In this document: one piece after another, positions 35,031 to 43,423 of the stretch | Numbering within the stretch: position 1 is the first letter of the stretch | How the letters are laid out: every line of letters begins with the position of its first letter | NCBI GenBank assembly: GCA_013285945.1 | Contig: JABDGP010000010.1 | Coordinates: 1-59,445, forward strand | Origin: Bacteroidota bacterium | GTDB lineage: Bacteria > Bacteroidota > Bacteroidia > Cytophagales > Cyclobacteriaceae | Reading direction: 5' to 3' | DNA length: 59,445 nt | The notes under the pieces: model-generated | What the model saw: the letters and a program-made list of their open reading frames with translations, nothing else | Database searches by the model: none | What the model was told of the DNA's origin: nothing | Program-made: the position numbers and the translations under genes

Positions 35031-38000
35031 GTGGGCAAATACAACGAATTTAAAGAACTCAACCTTTCCAAGGCTGCAACAGAAATCCTTGAATTTTGGA
35101 AGAAGGAAAGGATTTTTGAAAAGTCGGTAAGCAATAGGGACGGTAAAAAGCCATTTACTTTTTATGAAGGGCCGCCTTCGGCCAATGGTACACCCGGCAT
35201 TCACCACGTCATGGCCCGCACGGTGAAAGATATCTTTTGCCGGTATAAAACGCTGCAAGGATTTCAGGTAAAACGTAAAGGCGGCTGGGATACTCACGGC
35301 CTGCCGGTGGAACTACAAGTTGAGAAGCAGCTCGGCATCACCAAAGACGATATTGGCAAAACGATTTCGATAGAAGCCTACAACCAGAAGTGCCGCGAAA
35401 CGGTGATGATGTATAAAGACCAGTGGGATGATCTCACAGAGAAGATGGGCTACTGGGTAGATTTGAAGAATCCGTACATCACTTATAATAACGACTACAT
35501 TGAAACGGTGTGGTGGATACTTAAACAATTCTATCAAAAAGGATTGCTTTATAAAGGCTACACCATTCAGCCGTATTCACCATCTGATGGCACCGGATTA
35601 AGTTCACATGAACTGAACCAGCCAGGCTGTTACAAAGAGGTGAAAGATACTTCGGTAGTAGCACAGTTTAAGGTGAAGCGTGATTCAAAGTCGGAGTTTT
35701 TGTTTAAAGCAATAAGCTCAGGTGATTTATACATTTTAGCCTGGACAACAACACCGTGGACGTTGCCATCGAATACAGCTTTGGCGGTCGGTGATAAAAT
35801 CGAATACCTATTAGTTAAAGCCTTCAATAAGTACACTCAAAAGCCGATTAATGTTGTAATCGCAAAAGATAGATTTACAAGTTTCTTTAATGTCGGTTCT
35901 AAAGAGAACGCGGATAATTTATTTGCGAATCCTAACAGTTTTGAAACAGGCTGGAGTGATTTTGAATTAATTCAAATTTATCAACACCCTGAAGTTTCTC
36001 CACTTCTTTCCGCTCATTTGGTGAAAGGGAGAGATTTAACTGGAATTCGCTACGAACAATTGATGCCTTATCTTCCACCGCTAACCGATGTAGATAAAGC
36101 CTTCCACGTTATTTCTGGGGATTTTGTTACTACCGAAGACGGAACGGGTATCGTTCACATCTCACCAACCTTTGGTGCCGATGACTTTCGTGCTGCAAAG
36201 CAAAATGGGATTCCTGCGCTTACGCTAAAAGACGAAGCCGGTAATGAAGTACCCACCGTCGATAAGAAAGGAAAATTTGTAAAAGAGATTGGAGCGAAAC
36301 TGAAAGAAGGAGTTGCTCAATACAAAATCAAAACTCACAAGCCACTTGGTGAAAATGATTTTTATGTAAAGAATTATACAGATGAAGATGAAAGCAATCC
36401 GGATTACAAAAACACGGATGTGATTATCTCGATCATTTTAAAAGAAGAAAACAAGGCCTTTGATGTGCGCAAGTATGAGCATACGTATCCGCATTCGTGG
36501 CGCACAGATAAACCCGTTTTGTATTATCCGCTCGATGCGTGGTTTATCAAGACAACGGCAAAGAAAGATCAGTTAGTAGCCTTGAATAAAACGATCAACT
36601 GGAAACCAGAGAGCACTGGCACTGGCCGCTTTGGAAACTGGCTTGAGAACTTGGTGGACTGGAATTTGTCACGCTCACGTTTTTGGGGAACACCACTTCC
36701 GATCTGGAGAACCAAAGATGGCAAAGAAGAAATTTGTATCGGCTCGATTGATGAATTAAAGTCTGAAGTAGAAAAAGCAAAAAAGGTCCTGAGTCCCGAG
36801 TTGTTAGCCCCGAGTACTAAGGACTCAACACTTGATACTCAAGACTTACATCGCCCTTATGTGGATAATATTGTTTTGGTAAGCTCATCGGGCCAGCCGA
36901 TGTATCGCGAGACAGACTTGATTGATGTTTGGTTTGATTCTGGTGCGATGCCGTATGCACAGTGGGGATTGGACAAAGAGAAACTTAAAGCCAACAATCC
37001 GATGCCTTTTGGTGAAGGATGGGATGGAGCGTATCCTGCCGATTACATTGCCGAAGGTGTTGATCAAACCCGCGGCTGGTTTTTCACGCTTCATGCTATC
37101 GCCGGATTGCTTTACGATAGTGTCGCTTTCAAAAATGTAATCTCCAACGGACTGGTACTTGATAAGTTTGGAGAGAAGATGAGCAAGCGCAAAGGCAACG
37201 TTGTCAATCCGTTTGAGACGCTTGAAAAATACGGGCCTGATGTGGTGCGCTGGTACATGATCGAAAATGCACCCCCGTGGGACAACCTGAAATTTGATCT
37301 TGCCGGAATAGAAGAAACGCAACGAAGATTTTTTGGTACTCTTCAAAATACCTATTCGTTCTTTGCCTTGTATGCCAACATCGACAGTTTCCAGAAAGAT
37401 GAAATGAACAACGTGCCTTATGATAGACTCACGCACCTCGATCGTTGGATTATTTCGAAACTTCAATCGCTGGTTATAGAAGTCACAGCTGCCTATGAAG
37501 ATTATGAACCTACAAAAGCAGCGCGTGCTATTCAGGAATTTGTAAACGATCATTTGAGTAACTGGTATGTACGCTTGAATCGTAAGAGATTCTGGCAACC
37601 TTCTTCCGCCGTAGTTTCGGCAAAGGCGGACAACTCTCATATTCCTGAAAATAAAAAAGCTGCTTACGAAACGTTGTATGAATGTTTGATGGTGACCGCC
37701 CAACTGATGTCGCCCATTGCACCTTTCTTTTCGGATTGGCTTTATAAAAACCTGACTGATAACATTCGTGATAAGGCGAAGAAGAATAATACGCCCTTGC
37801 AATTTGAATCAGTGCACCATACCGATTTGGTAAAGCCTGAAAGTAACCGCATGGATAAGGAATTGGAACTTTCGATGCATTACGCGCAGCGCATTTGCTC
37901 CTTGGTTCACTCCATCCGCAAGAATAGTAAGATCAAAGTTCGCACGCCATTGCAGCGGGTGTTGCTTCCTGTGCTCGATGAAAAATTTTCGAAGCGGATT

Positions 38001-38591
38001 AAAAGCGTCGATGACATTATCAAATCGGAAGTGAATGTAAAATCGATTGAATACATTGATGATGCGTCGGGCTTGTTGGTGAAAAATGTAAAGCCAAACC
38101 TTCCCAAACTTGGCAAACAGTATGGGCCGAAGATGAAGGAGGTTTCGGCGGTGATTAATTCATTCACCAAAGAAGACATTAGTCAGATTGAAAAGACTGG
38201 AGCTCTTTCTAAAGGTGGATTTGATCTGGTGTTAGAAGATGTACTGATCTCGTCTCAAGATATTCCCGGCTGGTCTGTTGCCAACGAAGGCGGCATTACT
38301 GTAGCGCTTGATATTACCATCACCCCAGAGTTGAAACGCGAGGGTGTGGCACGTGATTTTGTGAACCGGGTTCAAAACCTGCGTAAGGATATGGGCCTCG
38401 AAGTACTGGATAAAATTAACATTGAAGTGGAGCAGGACGGCGAATTAGCTACTTCTTCATTAAATGAATTCAAGGACTACATCTGTACAGAAACCCAGGC
38501 GCTCAGTTTGGAGTTAAAAGAAAAGGTAGCCGATGGAACTGAAGTGGATATGGACGAGTTTGTGTTGAAGGTGAGAATTAAAAAGAATTAA
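35031..38591 (+). CDS. ileS: Isoleucyl-tRNA synthetase (long Bacteroidota-type)
   Basis: This 1186-residue class I synthetase charges tRNA-Ile. The signature segment is GTPGIHHVMARTVKDIF (HIGH box in its GIHH form, usual for this long type), the editing domain lies at about 200-420 and the KMSKR box covers residues 716-720. The anticodon-binding and long C-terminal domains (TPELKREGVARDFVNRVQNLRKDMG) follow. It starts with GTG at 35031. Two stretches look like repeat DNA read in frame: about residues 587-606 and 858-869 (see findings). lspA follows after 23 bases, a common pairing. Confidence 0.97.
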   Translation: MGKYNEFKELNLSKAATEILEFWKKERIFEKSVSNRDGKKPFTFYEGPPSANGTPGIHHVMARTVKDIFCRYKTLQGFQVKRKGGWDTHGLPVELQVEKQLGITKDDIGKTISIEAYNQKCRETVMMYKDQWDDLTEKMGYWVDLKNPYITYNNDYIETVWWILKQFYQKGLLYKGYTIQPYSPSDGTGLSSHELNQPGCYKEVKDTSVVAQFKVKRDSKSEFLFKAISSGDLYILAWTTTPWTLPSNTALAVGDKIEYLLVKAFNKYTQKPINVVIAKDRFTSFFNVGSKENADNLFANPNSFETGWSDFELIQIYQHPEVSPLLSAHLVKGRDLTGIRYEQLMPYLPPLTDVDKAFHVISGDFVTTEDGTGIVHISPTFGADDFRAAKQNGIPALTLKDEAGNEVPTVDKKGKFVKEIGAKLKEGVAQYKIKTHKPLGENDFYVKNYTDEDESNPDYKNTDVIISIILKEENKAFDVRKYEHTYPHSWRTDKPVLYYPLDAWFIKTTAKKDQLVALNKTINWKPESTGTGRFGNWLENLVDWNLSRSRFWGTPLPIWRTKDGKEEICIGSIDELKSEVEKAKKVLSPELLAPSTKDSTLDTQDLHRPYVDNIVLVSSSGQPMYRETDLIDVWFDSGAMPYAQWGLDKEKLKANNPMPFGEGWDGAYPADYIAEGVDQTRGWFFTLHAIAGLLYDSVAFKNVISNGLVLDKFGEKMSKRKGNVVNPFETLEKYGPDVVRWYMIENAPPWDNLKFDLAGIEETQRRFFGTLQNTYSFFALYANIDSFQKDEMNNVPYDRLTHLDRWIISKLQSLVIEVTAAYEDYEPTKAARAIQEFVNDHLSNWYVRLNRKRFWQPSSAVVSAKADNSHIPENKKAAYETLYECLMVTAQLMSPIAPFFSDWLYKNLTDNIRDKAKKNNTPLQFESVHHTDLVKPESNRMDKELELSMHYAQRICSLVHSIRKNSKIKVRTPLQRVLLPVLDEKFSKRIKSVDDIIKSEVNVKSIEYIDDASGLLVKNVKPNLPKLGKQYGPKMKEVSAVINSFTKEDISQIEKTGALSKGGFDLVLEDVLISSQDIPGWSVANEGGITVALDITITPELKREGVARDFVNRVQNLRKDMGLEVLDKINIEVEQDGELATSSLNEFKDYICTETQALSLELKEKVADGTEVDMDEFVLKVRIKKN
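36790..36847 (+). repeat. In-frame repeat-like tract inside ileS
   Basis: A stretch of short GAGT/ACTC units (GAGTCCCGAG at 36791-36800, GAGTACTAAGGACTC further on, then TTGATACTCAAGACTT) encodes a low-complexity linker LSPELLAPSTKDSTLDTQDL between conserved ileS segments. It shares GTCCCGAGTT with the palindromes of repeat copy B. It resembles AT-rich intergenic tracts rather than coding sequence. Confidence 0.45.
37604..37630 (+). repeat. Palindromic insertion-like element inside ileS
   Basis: TCCGCC (37605-37610) and GGCGGA (37625-37630) are inverted arms around 14 bases. The encoded stretch QPSSAVVSAKADNSHIPEN separates the conserved segments LNRKRFW and KKAAYETLY and is about a dozen residues longer than the short linker I would expect at this position. 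Confidence 0.5.
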
Positions 38592-38614
38592 TCAATTACT
38601 AAGTTTAGCCCAGG

Positions 38615-39307
38615 ATGAAACCTTACAAATATTTTCTTATTGCATTCGTTGTTATAGTTATAGATCAAACCAGCAAATTACTGGTGCATCAACACATGTA
38701 TATTCATCAGGAATTGAATGTAATTGGTGAATGGTTTCGACTGCACTATTTGCTCAATCCAGGCATGGCCTTCGGTATCCGGTGGGAAAATGAATTCGGA
38801 AAACTAGCTCTGACTATTTTTAGAATTGGGGCGATGTTTGGTATAGCGTATTATTTAATCAGGTCAGCAAGGAGGAATTCTTCTCCAGGTTTTATGATCT
38901 GCCTGGCGTTGATATTAGGTGGTGCGATTGGTAATGTGATCGATAGCACTTTTTATGGAGTGTTTCTTGACAATGCTCCCATGGAATCACCCACAAAATG
39001 GTTTCACGGGCAAGTGATTGACATGCTCTTTTTCCCGTTAGTTGAATTTAGCTGGCCTGATTGGGTTCCGGGTGTAGGTGGAGAATATTTTTTGTTTTTT
39101 AGTCCGGTCTTCAACATAGCGGATTCATCCATTTTTGTGGGTGTAGTTTCAATTCTCATATTTCAAAAATCCTTTTTTCCTCATTCCGACAAAATCGAAT
39201 CTGCCCATGAGAGCGAAATACAAATTAAAGAGGAGGGCAGTGAAAACACTTCACCCATAGTTGTAACAGAAGTGGCGACGAAACCCGAGGCAGAGAATAA
39301 TTCATAA
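38615..39307 (+). CDS. lspA: Lipoprotein signal peptidase
   Basis: This 230-residue inner-membrane aspartyl protease removes signal peptides from diacylated prolipoproteins. It has four transmembrane helices; the catalytic aspartates are Asp110 (IGNVIDS) and Asp170 (FNIADSSI). The N-terminal VVIDQTSKLLV and HYLLNPGMAFG motifs are intact. The protein is longer than the classical 160-170 residues because of a loop around FLDNAPMESPTKWFHG and an acidic C-terminal tail, as seen in other Bacteroidota. It follows ileS by 23 bases. Its substrates in this window include the two lipoproteins at 53.7-57.7 kb. Confidence 0.96.
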   Translation: MKPYKYFLIAFVVIVIDQTSKLLVHQHMYIHQELNVIGEWFRLHYLLNPGMAFGIRWENEFGKLALTIFRIGAMFGIAYYLIRSARRNSSPGFMICLALILGGAIGNVIDSTFYGVFLDNAPMESPTKWFHGQVIDMLFFPLVEFSWPDWVPGVGGEYFLFFSPVFNIADSSIFVGVVSILIFQKSFFPHSDKIESAHESEIQIKEEGSENTSPIVVTEVATKPEAENNS

Positions 39308-39318
39308 TCGATAAGAGT

Positions 39319-39801
39319 ATGGCTGAAAATCTTTCAATAGCAGTATCAACAAAGAAGGAAGAACGGTATGAAATGCTTCTTCCACAAATTGAATCGTTGG
39401 TAGCTGGTGAACCGGATGCGGTAGCCAATTTGTCAAATATAGCCGCAGCATTAAAACAAACATTTAATTTTTTCTGGGTAGGTTTTTATCTTGTTAAAGA
39501 AAATGAATTGGTACTAGGCCCGTTTCAGGGGCCTATTGCCTGCACGCGGATTGGATTGGGAAAAGGGGTTTGTGGCACAAGCTGGAAAGAAAAGAGGACA
39601 ATCATTGTTCCCAACGTAGACGAATTTCCAGGGCACATTGCTTGCAGTTCAGATTCAAAATCCGAAATTGTTTTGCCGGCTTATAAAAACGGCAGAGTGC
39701 TTCTAGTGCTTGACGTAGATAGCGACAAGCTCAATGATTTTGACGAGACGGATGCTCTCTATCTTGAACGCCTGATTAAGGTAATTGAGAGTTTCACCTA
39801 A
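39319..39801 (+). CDS. GAF-domain free methionine-(R)-sulfoxide reductase
   Basis: The 160-residue protein is a single GAF domain of the fRMsr type, which reduces free methionine-R-sulfoxide. Cys75, Cys85 and Cys109 (ACTRIGLGKGVCGTSW ... GHIACSSDSKSEIVLP) have the same spacing as the three functional cysteines of the characterised yeast enzyme, and the IVLP and LDVDSD segments are conserved. It lies 11 bases after lspA and may share its transcript. Confidence 0.9.
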   Translation: MAENLSIAVSTKKEERYEMLLPQIESLVAGEPDAVANLSNIAAALKQTFNFFWVGFYLVKENELVLGPFQGPIACTRIGLGKGVCGTSWKEKRTIIVPNVDEFPGHIACSSDSKSEIVLPAYKNGRVLLVLDVDSDKLNDFDETDALYLERLIKVIESFT

Positions 39802-39863
39802 ATAATTTCTCTTTTATTCGTTACCGGATTTTAGTATTTTCGGATACTTAAAAATTCCTAGGT

Positions 39864-41006
39864 ATGAAAACTCAACTTTCTCGTCGGGATTGGTTTAAAT
39901 CTACGGTAGCACTGTCTGCCGGCCTCACGCTCTCTACTTCACTTGTCGACCGCTTGTTAGCATCACCGATGAGCCTAGCCGAACAAGATTTTAATTTCAA
40001 AGCACTTAACGGAAAAGTCAGGCTGAATGCCAACGAAAACCCGTATGGCCCCTCATCGAAAGCGAAGGAAGCTGTAATGCAGATTTTATCGGAAGGCAAT
40101 CGCTATCCGTTTGATGCTATCAATGAATTCAAAGCTGTTCTTGCCAAGAAAGAGGGTGTACCCGTAGAATATCTTCACGTAGGTGCCGGCTCTGGCGATT
40201 TGTTATGCCAGGCGGGTACCGCATTTGGGATTGAAGGCATGCGAATCGCTTCGGGCTATCCGACATTTGCCTTGTTGATGAGCTACTCACAAGTGTTTAA
40301 TGCCACCTGGGATAAAGTCGACCTTAACGAGAAATTGGAATACGATTATGAAGCGCTGGCTCGTGCGATCAAAACTGACACAAGACTTGTTTTCATTTGT
40401 AACCCTAACAATCCAACGGGCACACTGGTCGATCCGCAGAAAGTAAAATCTTTTTGCGAAGAGGTATCTAAAAATACCCCAGTCTACGCTGATGAGGCTT
40501 ACCTGGAATTTCTTGAGCCGGCTCAGCAAGTTTCAATGGTTGATTTGGTTAAGAAGGATATGAATGTGATTGTCTCACGCACATTCTCTAAAGTGTATGG
40601 ATTGGCCGGCCTTCGCATCGGTTATATCGTTGCAAAACCGGATCTTATCAAAAAGATTTCAAAATATGGTGGGGATTTTCCTTTCAGTCAAACCGCGATA
40701 GCTGCAGCTAAAGCGAGCTTAGGCGATGAAAATTTCATGGCAATGGTGCGTGCTAAAAACGCAGATGCAAGAAAAGTGCTCACAGACTATCTGGCTCAGA
40801 ATAAAATCACCTGCGGAAAATCATTGACCAATTTTGTGTTCTTCCCTGCACCTAAAGATGGCAAAACTATTTTGACCAAGATGGAAGAGCGGGGTTATCT
40901 CATGCGCATTTGGGATTACCAACAAAAAGAATGGTGTCGTGTAAGTATAGGAACCGAAGACGAGATGAAAGGTTTTGTGAAAGCATTTGGTGATGTTGTT
41001 TCATAA
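39864..41006 (+). CDS. Tat-exported PLP-dependent aminotransferase (HisC-like)
   Basis: The 380-residue protein is a class I/II aminotransferase related to histidinol-phosphate aminotransferase. The PLP-binding lysine is Lys243 in SRTFSKVYGLAGLRIGY; NENPYGPS, HVGAGSGDLL and CNPNNPTG are typical of the family. Unusually it starts with a twin-arginine signal (MKTQLSRRDWFKSTVALSAG), so the folded, cofactor-loaded enzyme is predicted to be periplasmic. No his genes are adjacent, which argues against histidine biosynthesis. The true amino donor and acceptor are unknown. Confidence 0.9.
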   Translation: MKTQLSRRDWFKSTVALSAGLTLSTSLVDRLLASPMSLAEQDFNFKALNGKVRLNANENPYGPSSKAKEAVMQILSEGNRYPFDAINEFKAVLAKKEGVPVEYLHVGAGSGDLLCQAGTAFGIEGMRIASGYPTFALLMSYSQVFNATWDKVDLNEKLEYDYEALARAIKTDTRLVFICNPNNPTGTLVDPQKVKSFCEEVSKNTPVYADEAYLEFLEPAQQVSMVDLVKKDMNVIVSRTFSKVYGLAGLRIGYIVAKPDLIKKISKYGGDFPFSQTAIAAAKASLGDENFMAMVRAKNADARKVLTDYLAQNKITCGKSLTNFVFFPAPKDGKTILTKMEERGYLMRIWDYQQKEWCRVSIGTEDEMKGFVKAFGDVVS

Positions 41007-41069
41007 AGACTGTTCCTGCCTGTTTTGACCTCGTAGTACAACTTTCCTTTTAATTGAATCGTTGTAATT

Positions 41070-41090
41070 CATACAAACCAAATTTGTATG
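41070..41090 (+). promoter_or_regulatory. Inverted repeat across the start codon of the following gene
   Basis: CATACAAA (41070-41077) and TTTGTATG (41083-41090) are perfect 8-bp inverted arms around CCAAA; the second arm ends with the ATG start at 41088. As RNA this would hide the start codon in a hairpin; as DNA it is a possible operator. Could be chance in AT-rich sequence. Confidence 0.4.
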
Positions 41091-41579
41091 AAATCTGCAA
41101 TGGTTTTTATTTTGTTTTTTTCGCTGGCTTCCGCAGCAACTGCTCAACGTGGAATTCGATTAACAAGCCGATTTTCAAAACGACAAAAATTCCTGACAGA
41201 AGGTAGTCGTGTGGTTTATTCATCCATTAATCGCAATGGTGGTATGTCCTATTTGGGATACTTGCGGAACATCTCTGGTGTTGGTATTCTTAAAATCGTG
41301 AATGACAGTACCATTCAAGTAGACCAGCAAGTGATTAGAACTACAGATTTGCTCTTGATTGGCCGGAGAAATAAAGGCGCAGGAGTGGGAGCGGCTATTT
41401 TAATTCTTGGCGGCTTTGTAATAGTTGCCACAAGCCACACAACAAACGACGCTGGTCAGGTAACACCGGAACCGGGTGGAATTGTCTTAGGTTTTGCCTG
41501 TGAAACGATTGGCCTGGTTGATGCATTCAGCCGCGCACCAAAGTACATGAGCAGATGGCAGGTTGATGTAGTAAAATAA
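41088..41579 (+). CDS. Hypothetical secreted or membrane-attached protein
   Basis: The 163-residue product has a signal peptide (MKSAMVFILFFSLASAATAQ). A short beta-rich region follows (GSRVVYSSINRNGGMSYLGYLRNI, GILKIVNDSTIQVDQQVIRTTDLLLIGRR), then a hydrophobic glycine-rich segment (GAGVGAAILILGGFVIVATSH) that may insert in a membrane, and a C-terminal segment with GGIVLGFACETIGLVDAFSR. I do not recognise the family. It stands alone between the Tat aminotransferase and galM. Confidence 0.7.
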   Translation: MKSAMVFILFFSLASAATAQRGIRLTSRFSKRQKFLTEGSRVVYSSINRNGGMSYLGYLRNISGVGILKIVNDSTIQVDQQVIRTTDLLLIGRRNKGAGVGAAILILGGFVIVATSHTTNDAGQVTPEPGGIVLGFACETIGLVDAFSRAPKYMSRWQVDVVK

Positions 41580-41604
41580 GGCGTCACTGTTCGATTTTCT
41601 GCCT

Positions 41605-41672
41605 CTTTAGTTTTTTTTACCTTGCAAAAGGAAAGAAGTTAGCTTCCATTCTTATTCAAAAAAAAACTAAAG
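41605..41672 (+). promoter_or_regulatory. Long inverted repeat and candidate promoter upstream of galM
   Basis: CTTTAGTTTTTTTT (41605-41618) and AAAAAAAACTAAAG (41659-41672) are 14-bp perfect inverted arms; the second ends immediately before the ATG at 41673. TACCTTGC at 41618-41625 with TTTT at 41595-41598, 19 bases upstream, could be a promoter, in which case only the second arm would be transcribed. Confidence 0.4.
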
Positions 41673-42707
41673 ATGAGTGACACTAAGAGGACTTTGCCCG
41701 GCGCTTTAAAATCATACGCCCTCACCAATTCCAATGGCATAAGTGTAGAAGTAGCCAACTATGGTGCTCGTATTATTTCTTTGCTTGTCCCGGACAAAAA
41801 TGGAAAGCTTGCCGACGTAGTACTAGGCTACGATTCGTTGGAAGAATATCTGAAGGGTAACTTGTATTTCGGTGTAACTATCGGTCGCTATAGTAACCGA
41901 ATCGCGAAGGGAAAATTTTCATTGAATGGAAAAGAATATCAACTCGCAAAAAACAATGAGGAGAATTCATTGCATGGAGGAGTGAATACATTTCACAATG
42001 CTTTTTGGGAAACAATATCATCGGATGACGCTTCAGTGACATTTGGTTACTTAAGCCCTGATGGCGAGGAGGGTTTTCCCGGCAACTTGAATGTCTCGCT
42101 GCGGTATTCATTGACAAATGATAACGAGATAATTATTGAATACAAAGCAACTACCGATCAGGAAACAGTTATTAGCCTAACTCATCACTCGTTTTTTAAT
42201 TTGGCAGGAGCTGGTCATGGAGATGTTCTGGATCATGAAATATTAATAAACGCTGATAAGTTTATTCCTGTAGATGAAACATTAATTCCATTCGGTGAAC
42301 TTCGCAATGTAAAAGGTACCCCTTTTGATTTCCGGACACCATTCAAAATTGGTCAGCGGATAAACAACAACGATGAGCAACTGAAATTCGGGATAGGTTA
42401 CGATCACACGTATGTTTTAAATAAGATGGGAAACGAACTGTCGCTGGCTGCAACTGTGAAGGAGCCTGCCAGCGGAAGAGTTATGGAGGTATTAACAACA
42501 GAGCCTGGACTACAATTCTATTCAGGCAATTTCCTGGATGGGAGTGATGTAGGCAAGCAAGGGAAGTCGTATGCCTCACGCTCTGCATTTTGTCTCGAAG
42601 CGCAACATTTTCCAGATTCTCCAAATCAACCTCGTTTTCCTACTACTGTTCTCAAACTTGGAGAAGTCTACGCCCAGAAGACGATATATAAATTCCCACG
42701 AAACTGA
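41673..42707 (+). CDS. galM: Aldose 1-epimerase
   Basis: The 344-residue mutarotase interconverts alpha and beta anomers of hexoses. The substrate-contacting segments are visible: YFGVTIGRYSNRIAKGKF, NSLHGGVNTFHNAFWE (with the conserved His), ISLTHHSFFNLAG (catalytic His), GYDHTYVL and the C-terminal EPGLQFYSGNFLDG with the catalytic Glu. No signal peptide is present. The pxpB start lies five bases after its stop, so this sugar gene heads the 5-oxoprolinase operon, an unexpected partner. Confidence 0.95.
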   Translation: MSDTKRTLPGALKSYALTNSNGISVEVANYGARIISLLVPDKNGKLADVVLGYDSLEEYLKGNLYFGVTIGRYSNRIAKGKFSLNGKEYQLAKNNEENSLHGGVNTFHNAFWETISSDDASVTFGYLSPDGEEGFPGNLNVSLRYSLTNDNEIIIEYKATTDQETVISLTHHSFFNLAGAGHGDVLDHEILINADKFIPVDETLIPFGELRNVKGTPFDFRTPFKIGQRINNNDEQLKFGIGYDHTYVLNKMGNELSLAATVKEPASGRVMEVLTTEPGLQFYSGNFLDGSDVGKQGKSYASRSAFCLEAQHFPDSPNQPRFPTTVLKLGEVYAQKTIYKFPRN

Positions 42708-42712
42708 AATCA

Positions 42713-43423
42713 TTGTTTCATCATTCGTACACGATAACATCCCTCAATGAAAATGCTGTGCTTATTTCATTTGGGAATGACATTGATGAAGAGGTCAATC
42801 AAGTCGCAATTGCCATTCATCGTGAGTTAGGTAGTCAGTCATTTGAAGGCTTTGTGGAATCAGTGCCAGCTTACTCTTCAGTTGGTATCTTTTACAATGG
42901 AGAAATTGTAAAGCAGAGTAACCCAACCTGCAAAACGGCATTTGAGTTTGTAGAGCGCTATCTTAAAAACATCCTGGATAAACTAAGTCTCAATGATTTG
43001 AAGAACATCAACTCCGCGATTGATGTGCCGGTGTTTTATCGGGGTGAAGATTTAGGGTTCGTAGCGCAACAGCACCAGCTGACAACCGATGAGGTTATTG
43101 CATTGCATACGGGAAGAACTTACAAAGTTTTTATGATCGGCTTTTTACCAGGCTTTGCTTACATGGGAAGTGTAGATAGCCGCCTGGCAACTCCCCGAAA
43201 AGATTCTCCCCGAAAAATTGTACCCGTGGGAAGTGTTGGTATTGCTGGCTTTCAAACAGGCATCTATCCTCAATCATCACCTGGTGGCTGGCAATTGATT
43301 GGGCAGACACCAATCAGGATTTTCGATATCACGAAAGATTGGCCTTGTCTATTTAATCCAGGCGACATCGTGAGATTTCATTCTATCAGCGAATCAGAAT
43401 TTGCAGAATTGAATGAGTATTAA
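42713..43423 (+). CDS. pxpB: 5-oxoprolinase subunit PxpB
   Basis: The 236-residue protein, with a TTG start at 42713, is the KipI-type subunit (allophanate hydrolase subunit 1 fold) of the ATP-dependent 5-oxoprolinase PxpABC, which opens 5-oxoproline to glutamate. Typical segments are ENAVLISFGNDIDEEVN, VPVFYRGEDLGFVA and the glycine-rich FLPGFAYMGSVDSRLATPRK ... VPVGSVGIAGFQTGIYP. Its 3' end overlaps pxpC by 11 bases, consistent with a fixed-stoichiometry complex. Confidence 0.95.
   Translation: MFHHSYTITSLNENAVLISFGNDIDEEVNQVAIAIHRELGSQSFEGFVESVPAYSSVGIFYNGEIVKQSNPTCKTAFEFVERYLKNILDKLSLNDLKNINSAIDVPVFYRGEDLGFVAQQHQLTTDEVIALHTGRTYKVFMIGFLPGFAYMGSVDSRLATPRKDSPRKIVPVGSVGIAGFQTGIYPQSSPGGWQLIGQTPIRIFDITKDWPCLFNPGDIVRFHSISESEFAELNEY

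Noticed and set aside
36885-37802. 305-codon open frame on the minus strand inside ileS
   Set aside because: It lies wholly within conserved ileS coding sequence, has no recognisable domain, and is rich in residues expected of an antisense shadow.
39864-41006. Histidinol-phosphate aminotransferase of histidine biosynthesis (hisC)
   Set aside because: No his genes are nearby and a Tat signal would export it from the compartment of histidine synthesis.
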